A stretch of 64,000 nt of DNA from JAMLHH01 sp035515235 (GTDB lineage Bacteria > Bacteroidota > Bacteroidia > Chitinophagales > JADIYW01), in NCBI GenBank assembly GCA_035515235.1, contig DATJBS010000031.1, positions 1-64,000 on the forward strand, written 5' to 3'. A model generated the notes under the pieces. That model made no database searches. It was given only the letters and a program-made list of their open reading frames with translations, and had not been told where the DNA came from. The position numbers and the translations under genes were made by a program. This document shows, piece after piece, positions 24,644-33,462 of this stretch (positions within the stretch are counted from its first letter, which is position 1; each line of letters begins with the position of its first letter).

Positions 24644-25615
24644 TTAATCAAATGCTTGGTTATTTTGTTCGGCCATTATAACTACTTGATTGTATTCATC
24701 TGCAGTCAAATCGTTGAAGAAAAAGTTTACCGGGTCAATTTTAATACCTTTTTTGATGACTTCATAATGTAAATGAGGTCCAGTTGATTTTCCGGTACTA
24801 CCAACGAGTGCAATTTTCTGTCCTCGCTTTACTTTTTGACCTTTTCTGACCAATACTTTACTACAATGTGCGTATAATGTTTGATAATCATAGCCATGTT
24901 TTATCACTACTTTTATTCCGTATCCGTCTGGACTACTTCCTGCGATTTCTACTACACCATTTCCTGTGGCATAAATTTCAGTTCCTATTGGAGCAGAAAA
25001 GTCTAATCCTGCATGCACCTTTGGAGTTTTATAGATAGGGTCTATCCTCGTTCCAAATCCTGAAGCGATACGATTAAGTTTTAAATTCGATACAGGCTGA
25101 ATCGCAGGTACAGATTCTAAATATTTACTTTTAGTTTTAAATAAAGCTTCTAATTGATCATAAGACTTAGATTGTACATACATCCTCCTTTCTAAAGTTT
25201 TTACTTTCTGCGCTGTGTTTTTAATCAAGTCACTTTTGGAAAACTTTGATAGTTGTTTGAATTTTTGTTGAAAATTATCTTTTCCATGGCGAATCTGAGA
25301 TGGGAGAGGATTTGCTTCGAAAATCACTCTATAAATATTGTCGTCTCTGTCTTCAATATCATTGATGACTTCTGTCAAAACGTCAATTCTTTTATTCATC
25401 ACTAAATAATCATTCTCTACTTCTCTTAGAGATTCTTCAAAACTAGCTTGAGAAGGTGGAGTAATGAAAGAATAACCTATTGTGACGATGATAAAAGCGA
25501 AAAATATTGTCGAAGCAATGAAGCCCAAAACCTGCCATATACGAATCGTCCAAGTCTTTTTGACCTTTTCGTATTTCAGAGTGTTAGGATTATAATAATA
25601 GGTTTCCTTTTGCAT
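24644..25615 (-). CDS. M23 family metallopeptidase, membrane-anchored
   Basis: A 323-residue protein with one N-terminal transmembrane helix (about 27-51), a coiled-coil region (about 60-165) and an M23/LytM domain at the end. Zinc ligands His201 and Asp205 in HAGLD, and the HLH of GPHLHYE (about 281-283), are present, with His250 in LYAH. The catalytic set is complete, so it should cleave peptidoglycan cross-links in the periplasm. It is divergent from alaS, with 90 bp between. Confidence 0.93.
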   Translation of the reverse strand: MQKETYYYNPNTLKYEKVKKTWTIRIWQVLGFIASTIFFAFIIVTIGYSFITPPSQASFEESLREVENDYLVMNKRIDVLTEVINDIEDRDDNIYRVIFEANPLPSQIRHGKDNFQQKFKQLSKFSKSDLIKNTAQKVKTLERRMYVQSKSYDQLEALFKTKSKYLESVPAIQPVSNLKLNRIASGFGTRIDPIYKTPKVHAGLDFSAPIGTEIYATGNGVVEIAGSSPDGYGIKVVIKHGYDYQTLYAHCSKVLVRKGQKVKRGQKIALVGSTGKSTGPHLHYEVIKKGIKIDPVNFFFNDLTADEYNQVVIMAEQNNQAFD

Positions 25616-25669
25616 AGGTATCCGAGGAAATTAACTACTTTTGCATGTCAAAAAGTGTTTGTCACTTTT
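25608..25669 (+). promoter_or_regulatory. Candidate alaS promoter and operator
   Basis: TTTTG at 25608-25612 and TACTTTTG at 25636-25643 match the Bacteroidota -33 and -7 boxes with a 23-base gap. Downstream, AAAAGTG (25651-25657) and CACTTTT (25663-25669) form a perfect inverted repeat near the expected transcription start. Confidence 0.55.
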
Positions 25670-25705
25670 CAAATTTAGTACAATATAAAAATAATAACAG
25701 CTTCA

Positions 25706-28333
25706 ATGGAGTATAAAAGTGCGAAAGAGATAAGAAAAGCCTTTTTGGACTTTTTTCGTAGCAAAGGTCATCTCATAGTTCCGTCTGCACCTGTAGTAGT
25801 AAAAGACGATCCAACTTTGATGTTTACCAATGCTGGAATGAATCAGTTTAAGGATTATTTTCTAGGAAATAAAACAGCACCTTTACCAAGAATAGCTGAT
25901 ACACAAAAATGCCTAAGAGTCAGTGGTAAACACAATGACTTGGAAGAGGTAGGAGTGGATACTTACCACCATACTTTATTCGAAATGCTTGGCAACTGGA
26001 GTTTTGGTGATTATTTCAAAGAAGAAGCGATAGAGTGGAGTTGGGAATTGCTGACAGATGTTTTGAAGCTCCATAAAGACAATTTATATGTGACAGTTTT
26101 TGAAGGGGATGAAAAAGAAGGCATCCCTGCAGATATTGAAGCTTTAGAATTTTGGAAGAAATGGGTTCCTGAAGAAAGAATTCTATTTGGAAATAAGAAA
26201 GATAATTTCTGGGAAATGGGCGATACAGGACCATGTGGACCTTGTTCAGAAATTCATGTGGATTGTAGAACTGAAGAAGAAAAACAAACTGTTCCTGGTA
26301 AAGACCTAGTTAATGCAGATCATCCTCAAGTCATAGAGATTTGGAATAATGTATTTATTCAATTCAATAGAAAGAAAGATGGTTCTTTAGAAGTGTTGCC
26401 GGCTCAACACGTAGACACAGGAATGGGCTTTGAGCGCTTAGTAAGAGTCATTCAAGGCAAATCTTCCAATTATGATACAGATGTGTTCTCTGGGACAATA
26501 TCTGCTACTGAAGAACTGACAGGTAAAAAATATGATGGTTCAGATACTCAACAAGCTATTGCATTTAGAGTCATCTCGGATCACATAAGAGCAGTAGGTT
26601 TTGCTATTTCTGATGGTCAATTGCCTTCTAATACAGGAGCAGGTTATGTAATTCGTAGAATCTTAAGAAGAGCTGTAAGATATTATTTCTCTGCTTTAGA
26701 TCAGAAAACTCCCATTTTACACGAATTAGTACATGTAATAGCAGATCAATTTGAAGACGTTTTTCCAGAATTGAAAAAGCAAGCTTCATTTGTTTCTAAA
26801 GTAATTTTTGAGGAAGAATCTAATTTCTTGAGAACATTAGATGCAGGCTTAAAGAGAATGGACGCTATCATTCACGATAGTTCTAATAAAATGATTGCAG
26901 GTAAAGCTGCTTTCGAACTTTTTGATACTTATGGTTTTCCTTTAGACTTAACTCGCTTAGTAGCTACTGAACAAGGTTGGGAGGTAGATGAAGTAGGTTT
27001 CGAAGAAGAAATGATGCGACAAAAAACTCGTAGCAGACAAGCTGCAGAAATGGACATGTCTGATTGGGTAGTTTTGAAAAGTGGATCAGTTTCTTTTAAA
27101 GGTTATGACAGCTTAGAAACTGAAAGTCAATTATTGAGATATCGTAAAGTCACTTCAAAAGGTAAAGACCAATATCAATTAGTACTAGATCAAACTCCTT
27201 TCTATGCAGAAAGCGGAGGTCAAGTAGGAGATCAAGGTAAATTATTTTTTGGAGCGGAAATAATAGAAGTAGTCGATACCAAAAAAGAAATGGATTTAAT
27301 TATTCATTTCACGAATGTATTACCGTCTAATCCTAATGCACCAATTCAAGCTGTAGTAGATGCTGATTTAAGAAAAGCTACAACCATACATCATTCCGTT
27401 ACACATTTGTTACAAGCTGCTCTAAGACAAGTAGTTGGAGTTCATGTAGAGCAAAAAGGTTCATTGAATAATTCAGAGTATTTGAGATTTGATTTTTCTC
27501 ATTTTGCTAAATTAACTTCTGAAGAAATTCAAAAAGTAGAAGATACAGTCAATGCAAAGATCTTAGAAAACGTAGCAGTCGTCATCAGAGAAATGCCTAA
27601 AGAAGAAGCGCTTCAACAAGGAGCAACCGCTTTATTCGGTGAGAAATATGGGGATATTGTAAGAGTGGTTGTAATGGATCCTAATTATTCGGTAGAGCTT
27701 TGTGGCGGAACCCACGTAGGCAACACGGGAGAAATAGGTTTATTGAAAATTACTGCAGAATCAGCTGTCGCAGCAGGCGTAAGAAGAATGGAAGCTGTCG
27801 CAGGAGAAAAAGCGATAGAATACTTTAGAAATAAAGAATCTCAACTTCATGCAATTGCTGATGTTTTGAAAAAACCTCAAGATATTTTGAAGTCAGTTCA
27901 AAGTCTAGTGGATGAAAATGCTCTTTTGAAAAAACAAATAGAGATATTCCACCAAGAGAAAGCTGCTCAAATCAAAGAAACTATCAAACAATCTAAAAAG
28001 GACCATCAAGATATTTCTTATGTGATTGGTCAATATGACGATTTAAGTTCTGATGCTTCAAAACAAATCGCTACTGAAATCCGTCAAGAGTGGAACTCTT
28101 CTATTATTATTTTGACAGGAGTGACCAATGAAAAGCCATATATTACTGTGGCTATTTCTGACGATTTGGTAAAAGAAAAGGGATTGAATGCTGGTAAAAT
28201 CGTAAAAGAATTAGCAGTAAATATCAAAGGTGGTGGAGGCGGACAACCTTTCATCGCTACTGCAGGTGGACAAGATGCTCAAGGAGTTTCTAATGTAATT
28301 ACAGCTGCGCAAAATTTAATTAACCTATTGTAA
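25706..28333 (+). CDS. alaS: Alanine--tRNA ligase
   Basis: An 875-residue class II synthetase with the AlaRS N-terminus (RKAFLDFFRSKGHLIVPSAP), motif 2/3 aminoacylation core, the editing domain with HHSVTHLLQAALR (about 566) and CGGTHVGNTGEIG (about 667), and a C-terminal DHHA1 domain rich in Gly (GGGGGQPF). It charges tRNA-Ala and edits Ser/Gly. Length is normal. It is followed 21 bp later by gatB. Confidence 0.98.
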   Translation: MEYKSAKEIRKAFLDFFRSKGHLIVPSAPVVVKDDPTLMFTNAGMNQFKDYFLGNKTAPLPRIADTQKCLRVSGKHNDLEEVGVDTYHHTLFEMLGNWSFGDYFKEEAIEWSWELLTDVLKLHKDNLYVTVFEGDEKEGIPADIEALEFWKKWVPEERILFGNKKDNFWEMGDTGPCGPCSEIHVDCRTEEEKQTVPGKDLVNADHPQVIEIWNNVFIQFNRKKDGSLEVLPAQHVDTGMGFERLVRVIQGKSSNYDTDVFSGTISATEELTGKKYDGSDTQQAIAFRVISDHIRAVGFAISDGQLPSNTGAGYVIRRILRRAVRYYFSALDQKTPILHELVHVIADQFEDVFPELKKQASFVSKVIFEEESNFLRTLDAGLKRMDAIIHDSSNKMIAGKAAFELFDTYGFPLDLTRLVATEQGWEVDEVGFEEEMMRQKTRSRQAAEMDMSDWVVLKSGSVSFKGYDSLETESQLLRYRKVTSKGKDQYQLVLDQTPFYAESGGQVGDQGKLFFGAEIIEVVDTKKEMDLIIHFTNVLPSNPNAPIQAVVDADLRKATTIHHSVTHLLQAALRQVVGVHVEQKGSLNNSEYLRFDFSHFAKLTSEEIQKVEDTVNAKILENVAVVIREMPKEEALQQGATALFGEKYGDIVRVVVMDPNYSVELCGGTHVGNTGEIGLLKITAESAVAAGVRRMEAVAGEKAIEYFRNKESQLHAIADVLKKPQDILKSVQSLVDENALLKKQIEIFHQEKAAQIKETIKQSKKDHQDISYVIGQYDDLSSDASKQIATEIRQEWNSSIIILTGVTNEKPYITVAISDDLVKEKGLNAGKIVKELAVNIKGGGGGQPFIATAGGQDAQGVSNVITAAQNLINLL

Positions 28334-28354
28334 TACAATAAGATACAAGATATA

Positions 28355-29806
28355 ATGGAAGCTACAGTTTATGATAAATATGAAGTAGTCATAGGTTTAG
28401 AAGTACATGCTCAGTTGATGACTAAGAGTAAAATATTTGCAGCAGATTCTACAGAATTTGGTGCAGCTCCTAATACACAAGTGAGTCCTATTACTTTAGC
28501 ATTGCCTGGAGTATTGCCTAAGCTGAATAAAGATGTGGTCGATATGGCGATTAAAACAGGATTAGCTTTGAATTGTAATATTACTGAAGTCAATCATTTT
28601 GCTCGTAAAAATTATTTCTACGCTGACCTTCCAAAAGGATATCAAATCACTCAAGATAAAACTCCAATTTGTACAGATGGCTTTATGAATATTGAAGTCA
28701 ATGGAGAAAAGAAAAGAATCGGTATCACTCGGATTCATATGGAAGAAGATGCAGGTAAAAACAACCACGAATTAGACCCATTTTTCTCTTTAGTAGATTT
28801 GAATCGTGCAGGAATGCCTTTAGCAGAAATAGTATCTGAACCAGATTTGAGATCCTCAGATGAAGCTTATGCATATTTGACAGAATTGAGAAAACTCGTG
28901 AGATATTTACAAGTTTGTGATGGGAATATGGAGGAAGGAAGTATGCGTTGTGATGCAAATATTTCTGTAAGAATCAAAGGTGTGCAAACATTAGGAAATA
29001 GGGTAGAAGTGAAAAATATGAACTCTATCCGAAATGTAAAAAGAGCCATTGATGGCGAAGTCATCCGACAAATAGATATCATCGAAGCAGGGGGCACAAT
29101 TGAGCAACAAACAAGAGGATTTAATCCTGCAGATAGCTCTACAGCTCCGTTAAGATCAAAAGAAGATGCACATGATTATAGATATTTTCCGGAGCCTGAT
29201 TTGCCGCCATTGATTATCAAAGAAGAAAGAGTGCAAATGGTGAAAGCTACGATGCCACCTTTACCACATGAGTTATTTGCAAAATTCACAGCAGAATTTG
29301 GACTTTCAGAATATGATGCAGGTGTGTTGACAGATGAAAGAGAAATTGCTTTGTATTATGTTGCATTGACAGAAAAAACAAAAAATTATAAAGCTGCTGC
29401 AAACTGGATCATGGGAGAAGTGAAATCTTACCTCAACCAAAATGCGAGTCATATTGACAATTTTGCTTTACAACCTCAACAAATTGTAGACATCATCGAA
29501 TTAGTAGATAATGGAACCGTGAGTTCTTCAGGAGCAAAAAAACTATTTGATGCATTGGTAGAAAAGCCTACAGCAAATCCCTTAGAATTAGCGAAAGACT
29601 TACAACTAGTACAAAATTCTGATGGTGATCAATTAAAAACTTGGGCAGAAACAGCTTTAGCTAAATTTCCAGCAAAAGTACAAGAGTACAAAGGTGGAAA
29701 AAAAGGAATTCTAGGTTTATTCATGGGAGAAGTGATGAAACTTTCAGGTGGACAAGCAGATCCTAAAGCGATTAATAAAATTTTACAAGAACTTTTGGAC
29801 GCATAA
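28355..29806 (+). CDS. gatB: Asp/Glu-tRNA amidotransferase subunit B
   Basis: A 483-residue GatB with the N-terminal signature EVVIGLEVHAQLMTKSKIF, the cradle motif NHFARKNYFYADLPKGYQI, and a C-terminal YqeY-like tail (KGGKKGILGLFMGEVMKLSG). GatB transamidates Glu-tRNA-Gln or Asp-tRNA-Asn with ammonia supplied by GatA. gatA and gatC are not in the window. It follows alaS with a short gap and its stop is one base from the next gene start. Confidence 0.97.
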   Translation: MEATVYDKYEVVIGLEVHAQLMTKSKIFAADSTEFGAAPNTQVSPITLALPGVLPKLNKDVVDMAIKTGLALNCNITEVNHFARKNYFYADLPKGYQITQDKTPICTDGFMNIEVNGEKKRIGITRIHMEEDAGKNNHELDPFFSLVDLNRAGMPLAEIVSEPDLRSSDEAYAYLTELRKLVRYLQVCDGNMEEGSMRCDANISVRIKGVQTLGNRVEVKNMNSIRNVKRAIDGEVIRQIDIIEAGGTIEQQTRGFNPADSSTAPLRSKEDAHDYRYFPEPDLPPLIIKEERVQMVKATMPPLPHELFAKFTAEFGLSEYDAGVLTDEREIALYYVALTEKTKNYKAAANWIMGEVKSYLNQNASHIDNFALQPQQIVDIIELVDNGTVSSSGAKKLFDALVEKPTANPLELAKDLQLVQNSDGDQLKTWAETALAKFPAKVQEYKGGKKGILGLFMGEVMKLSGGQADPKAINKILQELLDA

Positions 29807-29807
29807 T

Positions 29808-31022
29808 ATGAGAAATTATTTTCAGGTGAAGTATTTTGTTTTTTTTGCGTTTCTATTCACGATTTGGAGTTGCAAAAGTGATTTTAAAGGAACGACAATT
29901 AATGGTGATATACTCAATGCTGAAAATCACTTGTTATTATTAGAGGATGTAGCTACAGCTCAAAAAGTTATTATTGATAGTGCTCGTGTCATCAACAATA
30001 AGGTATCTTTTCAGGTATATATCAATGAAGGAATTTATCGTTTGAGAGATGAAAAGTCCAATCAAATGGCTTTTATTTATATCAGAAAAGAAGGAGATGA
30101 AATTTATCTACGTTGGGATTTAAAGAATTCAGACGAGTATATCATCACCGGTAATGAGCCTTCTAAGCAATTGAAATATTTGGTCGATTTTTCTAAAAAG
30201 AGTGCTTTAGGCTATAATGAAATAGATTCTACAGCTTTAAAAGATTCTCTCTCTGTAGAAAGAGTTTTAGAACTAAAAGATAAGCATCGGGCAAAAGTTT
30301 TAGCTAAAACAAAAGAATTTATCGAATCAGAAAAAAATGTAGATGTAGCAGCTTTTGCTTTAAACTATGTAGGTGCAATTCCTGAAAATATCAATTATCT
30401 CATAGAAGTCACTGAAAAGCTCCATCAAAAAAATCCTGAAGCTAGATACTCTGAAGTATGGTATGAGTCGATGGAATCTTATAGGAAACAATTATTAGAT
30501 AAGGTAGAAAATGGTTTGGCTGTAGGTGTGAAAGCGCCTGAATTTGAATCTCTTACCATAAAAGGAGATACGCTGAAATTGAAAAATCTTTTAGGGAGTT
30601 ATGTGCTCTTAGATTTTTGGGCTTCGTGGTGTCAACCATGTCGCAAGGAGAATCCAAATCTAGTAGCAGCTTATAAAGAATTTTCAAAAAGAAAGTTTAC
30701 TATTGTTTCTATTTCTTTGGATTCAAAATTAGATCAATTACAAAAAGGAATCAAAGTCGATGGTTTGAATTGGCCCTATCATATCAGTGATTTGTTAAAA
30801 TGGAGAAGTCCTTTGATTAAGCAATATGAAGTGAAAGCGATTCCCTTGAATTATCTGATCAATCCTACAGGAGAAATTATCGCTAAAGATTTGAAAGGAG
30901 CTGCATTAATTTCTACCCTCGATAAACTTTTGCCACCCGAAATGATAGAAGTGACTGATTCTACAGGAAAGGTAAGTTTAGTGCCGAAGTATCCTGTGAG
31001 TGCTAAGGATTCGGTGAAGTAG
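29808..31022 (+). CDS. TlpA-like thioredoxin-fold lipoprotein with N-terminal DUF4369-like domain
   Basis: A 404-residue lipoprotein from ATG 29808 (an in-frame ATG at 29748 lies inside gatB and is rejected). Lipobox Cys22 follows the hydrophobic segment VFFAFLFTIWS. Residues about 25-130 resemble the DUF4369 beta domain common in Bacteroidota TlpA proteins. The thioredoxin part has WASWCQPCRKEN with redox Cys275 and Cys278, and the cis-proline region AIPLNYLINP. It should act as a periplasmic thiol-disulfide oxidoreductase, possibly in cytochrome maturation. It is third in an alaS-gatB transcript. Confidence 0.9.
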   Translation: MRNYFQVKYFVFFAFLFTIWSCKSDFKGTTINGDILNAENHLLLLEDVATAQKVIIDSARVINNKVSFQVYINEGIYRLRDEKSNQMAFIYIRKEGDEIYLRWDLKNSDEYIITGNEPSKQLKYLVDFSKKSALGYNEIDSTALKDSLSVERVLELKDKHRAKVLAKTKEFIESEKNVDVAAFALNYVGAIPENINYLIEVTEKLHQKNPEARYSEVWYESMESYRKQLLDKVENGLAVGVKAPEFESLTIKGDTLKLKNLLGSYVLLDFWASWCQPCRKENPNLVAAYKEFSKRKFTIVSISLDSKLDQLQKGIKVDGLNWPYHISDLLKWRSPLIKQYEVKAIPLNYLINPTGEIIAKDLKGAALISTLDKLLPPEMIEVTDSTGKVSLVPKYPVSAKDSVK

Positions 31023-31103
31023 AGGAGTATATTAAGTTTTGCAAAAAGCTTACACTATAAATAATAACTCTATTTTATTGACAAAATGTGAGTCTTTAGG
31101 AAT

Positions 31104-31622
31104 TTATGTCCAAATTGATAATCCATTTCTTTTCCATTCTGACTTCAACGCATGTAGAGATTCTAATTCAGACTTGTTTACTAATAAGAAAAATACCTTT
31201 CGTTTATCATATCCATTATCAAGTATTATAGATCCAATTCCGTTATGAATGATATCTCTCATTGCAGTATAATTTTGGTAAAAATCTTCTTTTAAATGAA
31301 TTTTACGAAGTTCATTTATTTTGTAAGTTGTTATTATTCCATTTTCTTGGATTTCAATAACTTCGTTACTTAGGCATATTTCTCCTATAACTTCATAATT
31401 CTTTATCCACCAACCATATTTTTTCTTGTCTAGTAGAAAAATATATAATAAGTAAATTGAGATGAATAAAAAATTTACAATACCAAAGTTATAGTCATTG
31501 TATACGAAATAGGTTACTAATAAACTAATTAGAATGGCAGGAATATAAAGAAAAGCATATGGTCCGATATCATACCAGATTTTTTTTCTTTTAATCAATT
31601 TTATTTTAATATTAGTTTCCAA
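31104..31622 (-). CDS. Hypothetical membrane protein with PH-like C-terminus
   Basis: A 172-residue protein with two transmembrane segments (about 21-41 and 47-65) after a basic N-terminus, then a soluble region with strands such as VIEIQENGIITTYKINELRK and KVFFLLVNK that suggests a PH-like or GRAM-like domain. The only start available is TTG at 31622; an in-frame stop lies three codons upstream. Codon composition is more AT-rich than its housekeeping neighbours, which fits the accessory nature of the region. Function unknown. Confidence 0.6.
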   Translation of the reverse strand: METNIKIKLIKRKKIWYDIGPYAFLYIPAILISLLVTYFVYNDYNFGIVNFLFISIYLLYIFLLDKKKYGWWIKNYEVIGEICLSNEVIEIQENGIITTYKINELRKIHLKEDFYQNYTAMRDIIHNGIGSIILDNGYDKRKVFFLLVNKSELESLHALKSEWKRNGLSIWT

Positions 31623-31699
31623 AAAAAATTATTGCTTTTTGTAATATGATATTTTATTTTTTGATTGTCTATTGTAGTTTCTTTTTTTGTAGAATTAAT

Positions 31700-32134
31700 T
31701 TATTTTAACATTTTTAAAAAACTTATTCCTTTAGGACTTTTAAAAGATACATAAACTAAATTTTGTTGTTCTCTTAATTTTTCATCTTTATAATCATTTG
31801 AAATTTTTGATTCTCCAAACCATTGAACAGAAGTATTTTCTTTTTGTAGTTTACTATTTTCCATTATATAATTATAGACTTTTAACGATCTTAATTTACT
31901 CAATTCCATATTATATTCATTGGTTCCAATTGTATCAGAAAATCCAATAACTTTTAAATGCATATTAGAATCTAGATTACAAAAATTGATAATTCCAGAT
32001 AAAGTATTAAGGTTATCGTCATTAAAGTTAGAACTGTCTTGTTCGAAATGTAATTCTTGGTCAATTCCTAATAATTTATATTGACATCTTGTCGATAGTA
32101 ATAAAACTAAAATGGCTAAAATTAAAAATTTCAT
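31700..32134 (-). CDS. OmpA-like domain lipoprotein
   Basis: A 144-residue protein with a lipoprotein signal MKFLILAILVLLLSTR and Cys17. The rest resembles a divergent OmpA C-terminal (peptidoglycan-binding) domain: LHFEQDSSNFNDDN, the central GFSDTIGTNEYNMELSKLRS with the GxSDxxGxxxxN..LSxxRa signature, and VQWFGES in place of the usual GYGE. It may tether the outer membrane to peptidoglycan. The last strand is short and the usual Arg of the signature is kept. It sits about 80 bp left of the IS30 element. Confidence 0.75.
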   Translation of the reverse strand: MKFLILAILVLLLSTRCQYKLLGIDQELHFEQDSSNFNDDNLNTLSGIINFCNLDSNMHLKVIGFSDTIGTNEYNMELSKLRSLKVYNYIMENSKLQKENTSVQWFGESKISNDYKDEKLREQQNLVYVSFKSPKGISFLKMLK

Positions 32135-32213
32135 TTTTTCTTTTTACAAGTAGGTTGCTTTCTAAATTTCGATAAAATTTAAAACTAAATAACACCAAAA
32201 ATGCCAACCTAAG

Positions 32214-32234
32214 TTCAACTAGCAAATGCAACAC
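32214..32234 (+). repeat. Left terminal inverted repeat of IS30 element
   Basis: TTCAACTAGCAAATGCAACAC (first 20: TTCAACTAGCAAATGCAACA). Its core AGCAAATGCAACAC is matched in inverse at the right end. Confidence 0.85.
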
Positions 32235-32278
32235 TTAGCCATTATTTATATAGGGTACCCTATATAAATAATGGCTAA
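32235..32278. repeat. 44-bp perfect palindrome inside the IS left end
   Basis: The left half begins TTAGCCATTATTTATATAGG and the right half is its exact reverse complement, meeting at GGTACC with no loop. It directly abuts the left inverted repeat and ends 23 bp before the transposase ATG. As RNA it would form a hairpin over the translation start region, a way to block transposase synthesis from outside transcripts; this role is inferred. Confidence 0.95.
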
Positions 32279-32301
32279 AAATCGAAAACTTTGTGTTGCT
32301 T

Positions 32302-33282
32302 ATGACTCCAAAATTCTCTCATCTTAGCCAAGAGCAAAGATACCAAATAGAAACTTTAAAAAATACTAACCATAGTATTTCTGAAATAGCTCGTTTTATA
32401 GGTGTAAACAAAAGCACTGTTAGTAGAGAGCTAAAAAGAAACAGTATTAATTCACTTCGTCCACTAGACAAGTACAAAGCTAGGCAGGCTCAAAACTTCT
32501 ATAATAAGAGAGCATATAAAAAGCCTAAAACCAAATCTATAGACTCTAAAATAGTACGACGGATTAAATGGCTCTTAAAAGCTCGCTGGAGTCCAGAGCA
32601 AATAGCTATGACTTGTAAGCAAAGAAACATACCGATGCTGAGTATAGAAGGGATTTATCTATGGATATATGAACAGCCTAGAGATGTATTAGACCTTACT
32701 AATTATCTGAGAAGACATCATCGAAAGAGAAGGAAAAGAAGACTTACAAATCAGCCCCGAACCATTATAAAGAACCGAATTTCGATACATGATAGGCCAA
32801 AGGAGGTAGAAGAACAAAAAAGATTTGGAGACTTTGAAATAGACTTAGTTAAATGTCAAAACGGATATTTACTCACTATTACCGAAAGAAAATCCCTCTT
32901 TAACTTTATAGTCAAGCTACCCAATAAAGAAGCTATTACAATTCAAGAAGCAGTAATAAAAACCTTAAATCCTTTTAAAAATCAAATCATGACAATAACC
33001 AGTGATAACGGAACCGAGTTTGCATATCATCAAGAAATTACCAAGCAAATTGGCATACCATGGTACTTTGCCGATCCTTATAAATCTCAACAAAGAGGTT
33101 GTAATGAAAATCAAAATGGTTTGATTAGACAGTTCTTTAAAAGAGATACTGACTTAAATAGTACAACAAATTTAGAAATTGAATTAGTACAAAATATGAT
33201 GAACAGAAGACCTAGAAAGAAAAATCAATTCGTTTCTCCTAATAAATTATTACGTTTACATGGTGTTGCATTTGCTGCTTGA
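32302..33282 (+). CDS. IS30 family transposase
   Basis: A 326-residue transposase. The N-terminal helix-turn-helix (SHLSQEQRYQIETLKNTNHS, ISEIARFIGVNKSTVSRELK) is the IS30 type. The DDE core shows Asp in FEIDLV (near 184), Asp in TSDNGTEF (near 235) and Glu in NENQNGLIRQFFKR (near 271). Length and order are complete with no frameshift, so the element may be active. ATG 32302 is preferred to a GTG at 32293. Its stop lies in the right inverted repeat. Confidence 0.95.
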   Translation: MTPKFSHLSQEQRYQIETLKNTNHSISEIARFIGVNKSTVSRELKRNSINSLRPLDKYKARQAQNFYNKRAYKKPKTKSIDSKIVRRIKWLLKARWSPEQIAMTCKQRNIPMLSIEGIYLWIYEQPRDVLDLTNYLRRHHRKRRKRRLTNQPRTIIKNRISIHDRPKEVEEQKRFGDFEIDLVKCQNGYLLTITERKSLFNFIVKLPNKEAITIQEAVIKTLNPFKNQIMTITSDNGTEFAYHQEITKQIGIPWYFADPYKSQQRGCNENQNGLIRQFFKRDTDLNSTTNLEIELVQNMMNRRPRKKNQFVSPNKLLRLHGVAFAA

Positions 33283-33283
33283 A
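33263..33283 (-). repeat. Right terminal inverted repeat of IS30 element
   Basis: GTGTTGCATTTGCT plus GCTTGAA, the inverse of the left repeat with two mismatches. It overlaps the last codons of the transposase. Confidence 0.85.
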
Positions 33284-33462
33284 TTCAGCCAATGAATATC
33301 GTAATTTAAGTGTTTTTGTTTTATAAATATATAAAGTAATTAGATAGCAATTACAATAAAATGCAAGACATTGGAGTATTTACTCGGTATAATTAAAAAA
33401 GTAAATGGTTCTTATACCTTACTAGTGCTTCTCTGGAATAGGGGGTGTTTAATAGAAATTTA

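Larger units (their letters stand above)
32214..33283 (+). mobile_element. IS30-family insertion sequence, complete
   Basis: A single transposase gene is flanked by near-perfect terminal inverted repeats (32214-32234 and 33263-33283, 19 of 21 bases matching). The right repeat overlaps the transposase stop codon. Total length about 1070 bp is normal for IS30. I could not define a clear target-site duplication (IS30 elements make only 2-3 bp). Confidence 0.88.

Noticed and set aside
29748..29807. TlpA-like gene starting inside gatB
   Set aside because: The ATG at 29808 gives a standard lipoprotein signal; the upstream one yields a charged, non-signal N-terminus overlapping gatB.
33284..33462. 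Gene remnant between the IS30 element and hipT
   Set aside because: Translation in all frames gave short, low-quality fragments with no recognisable family.
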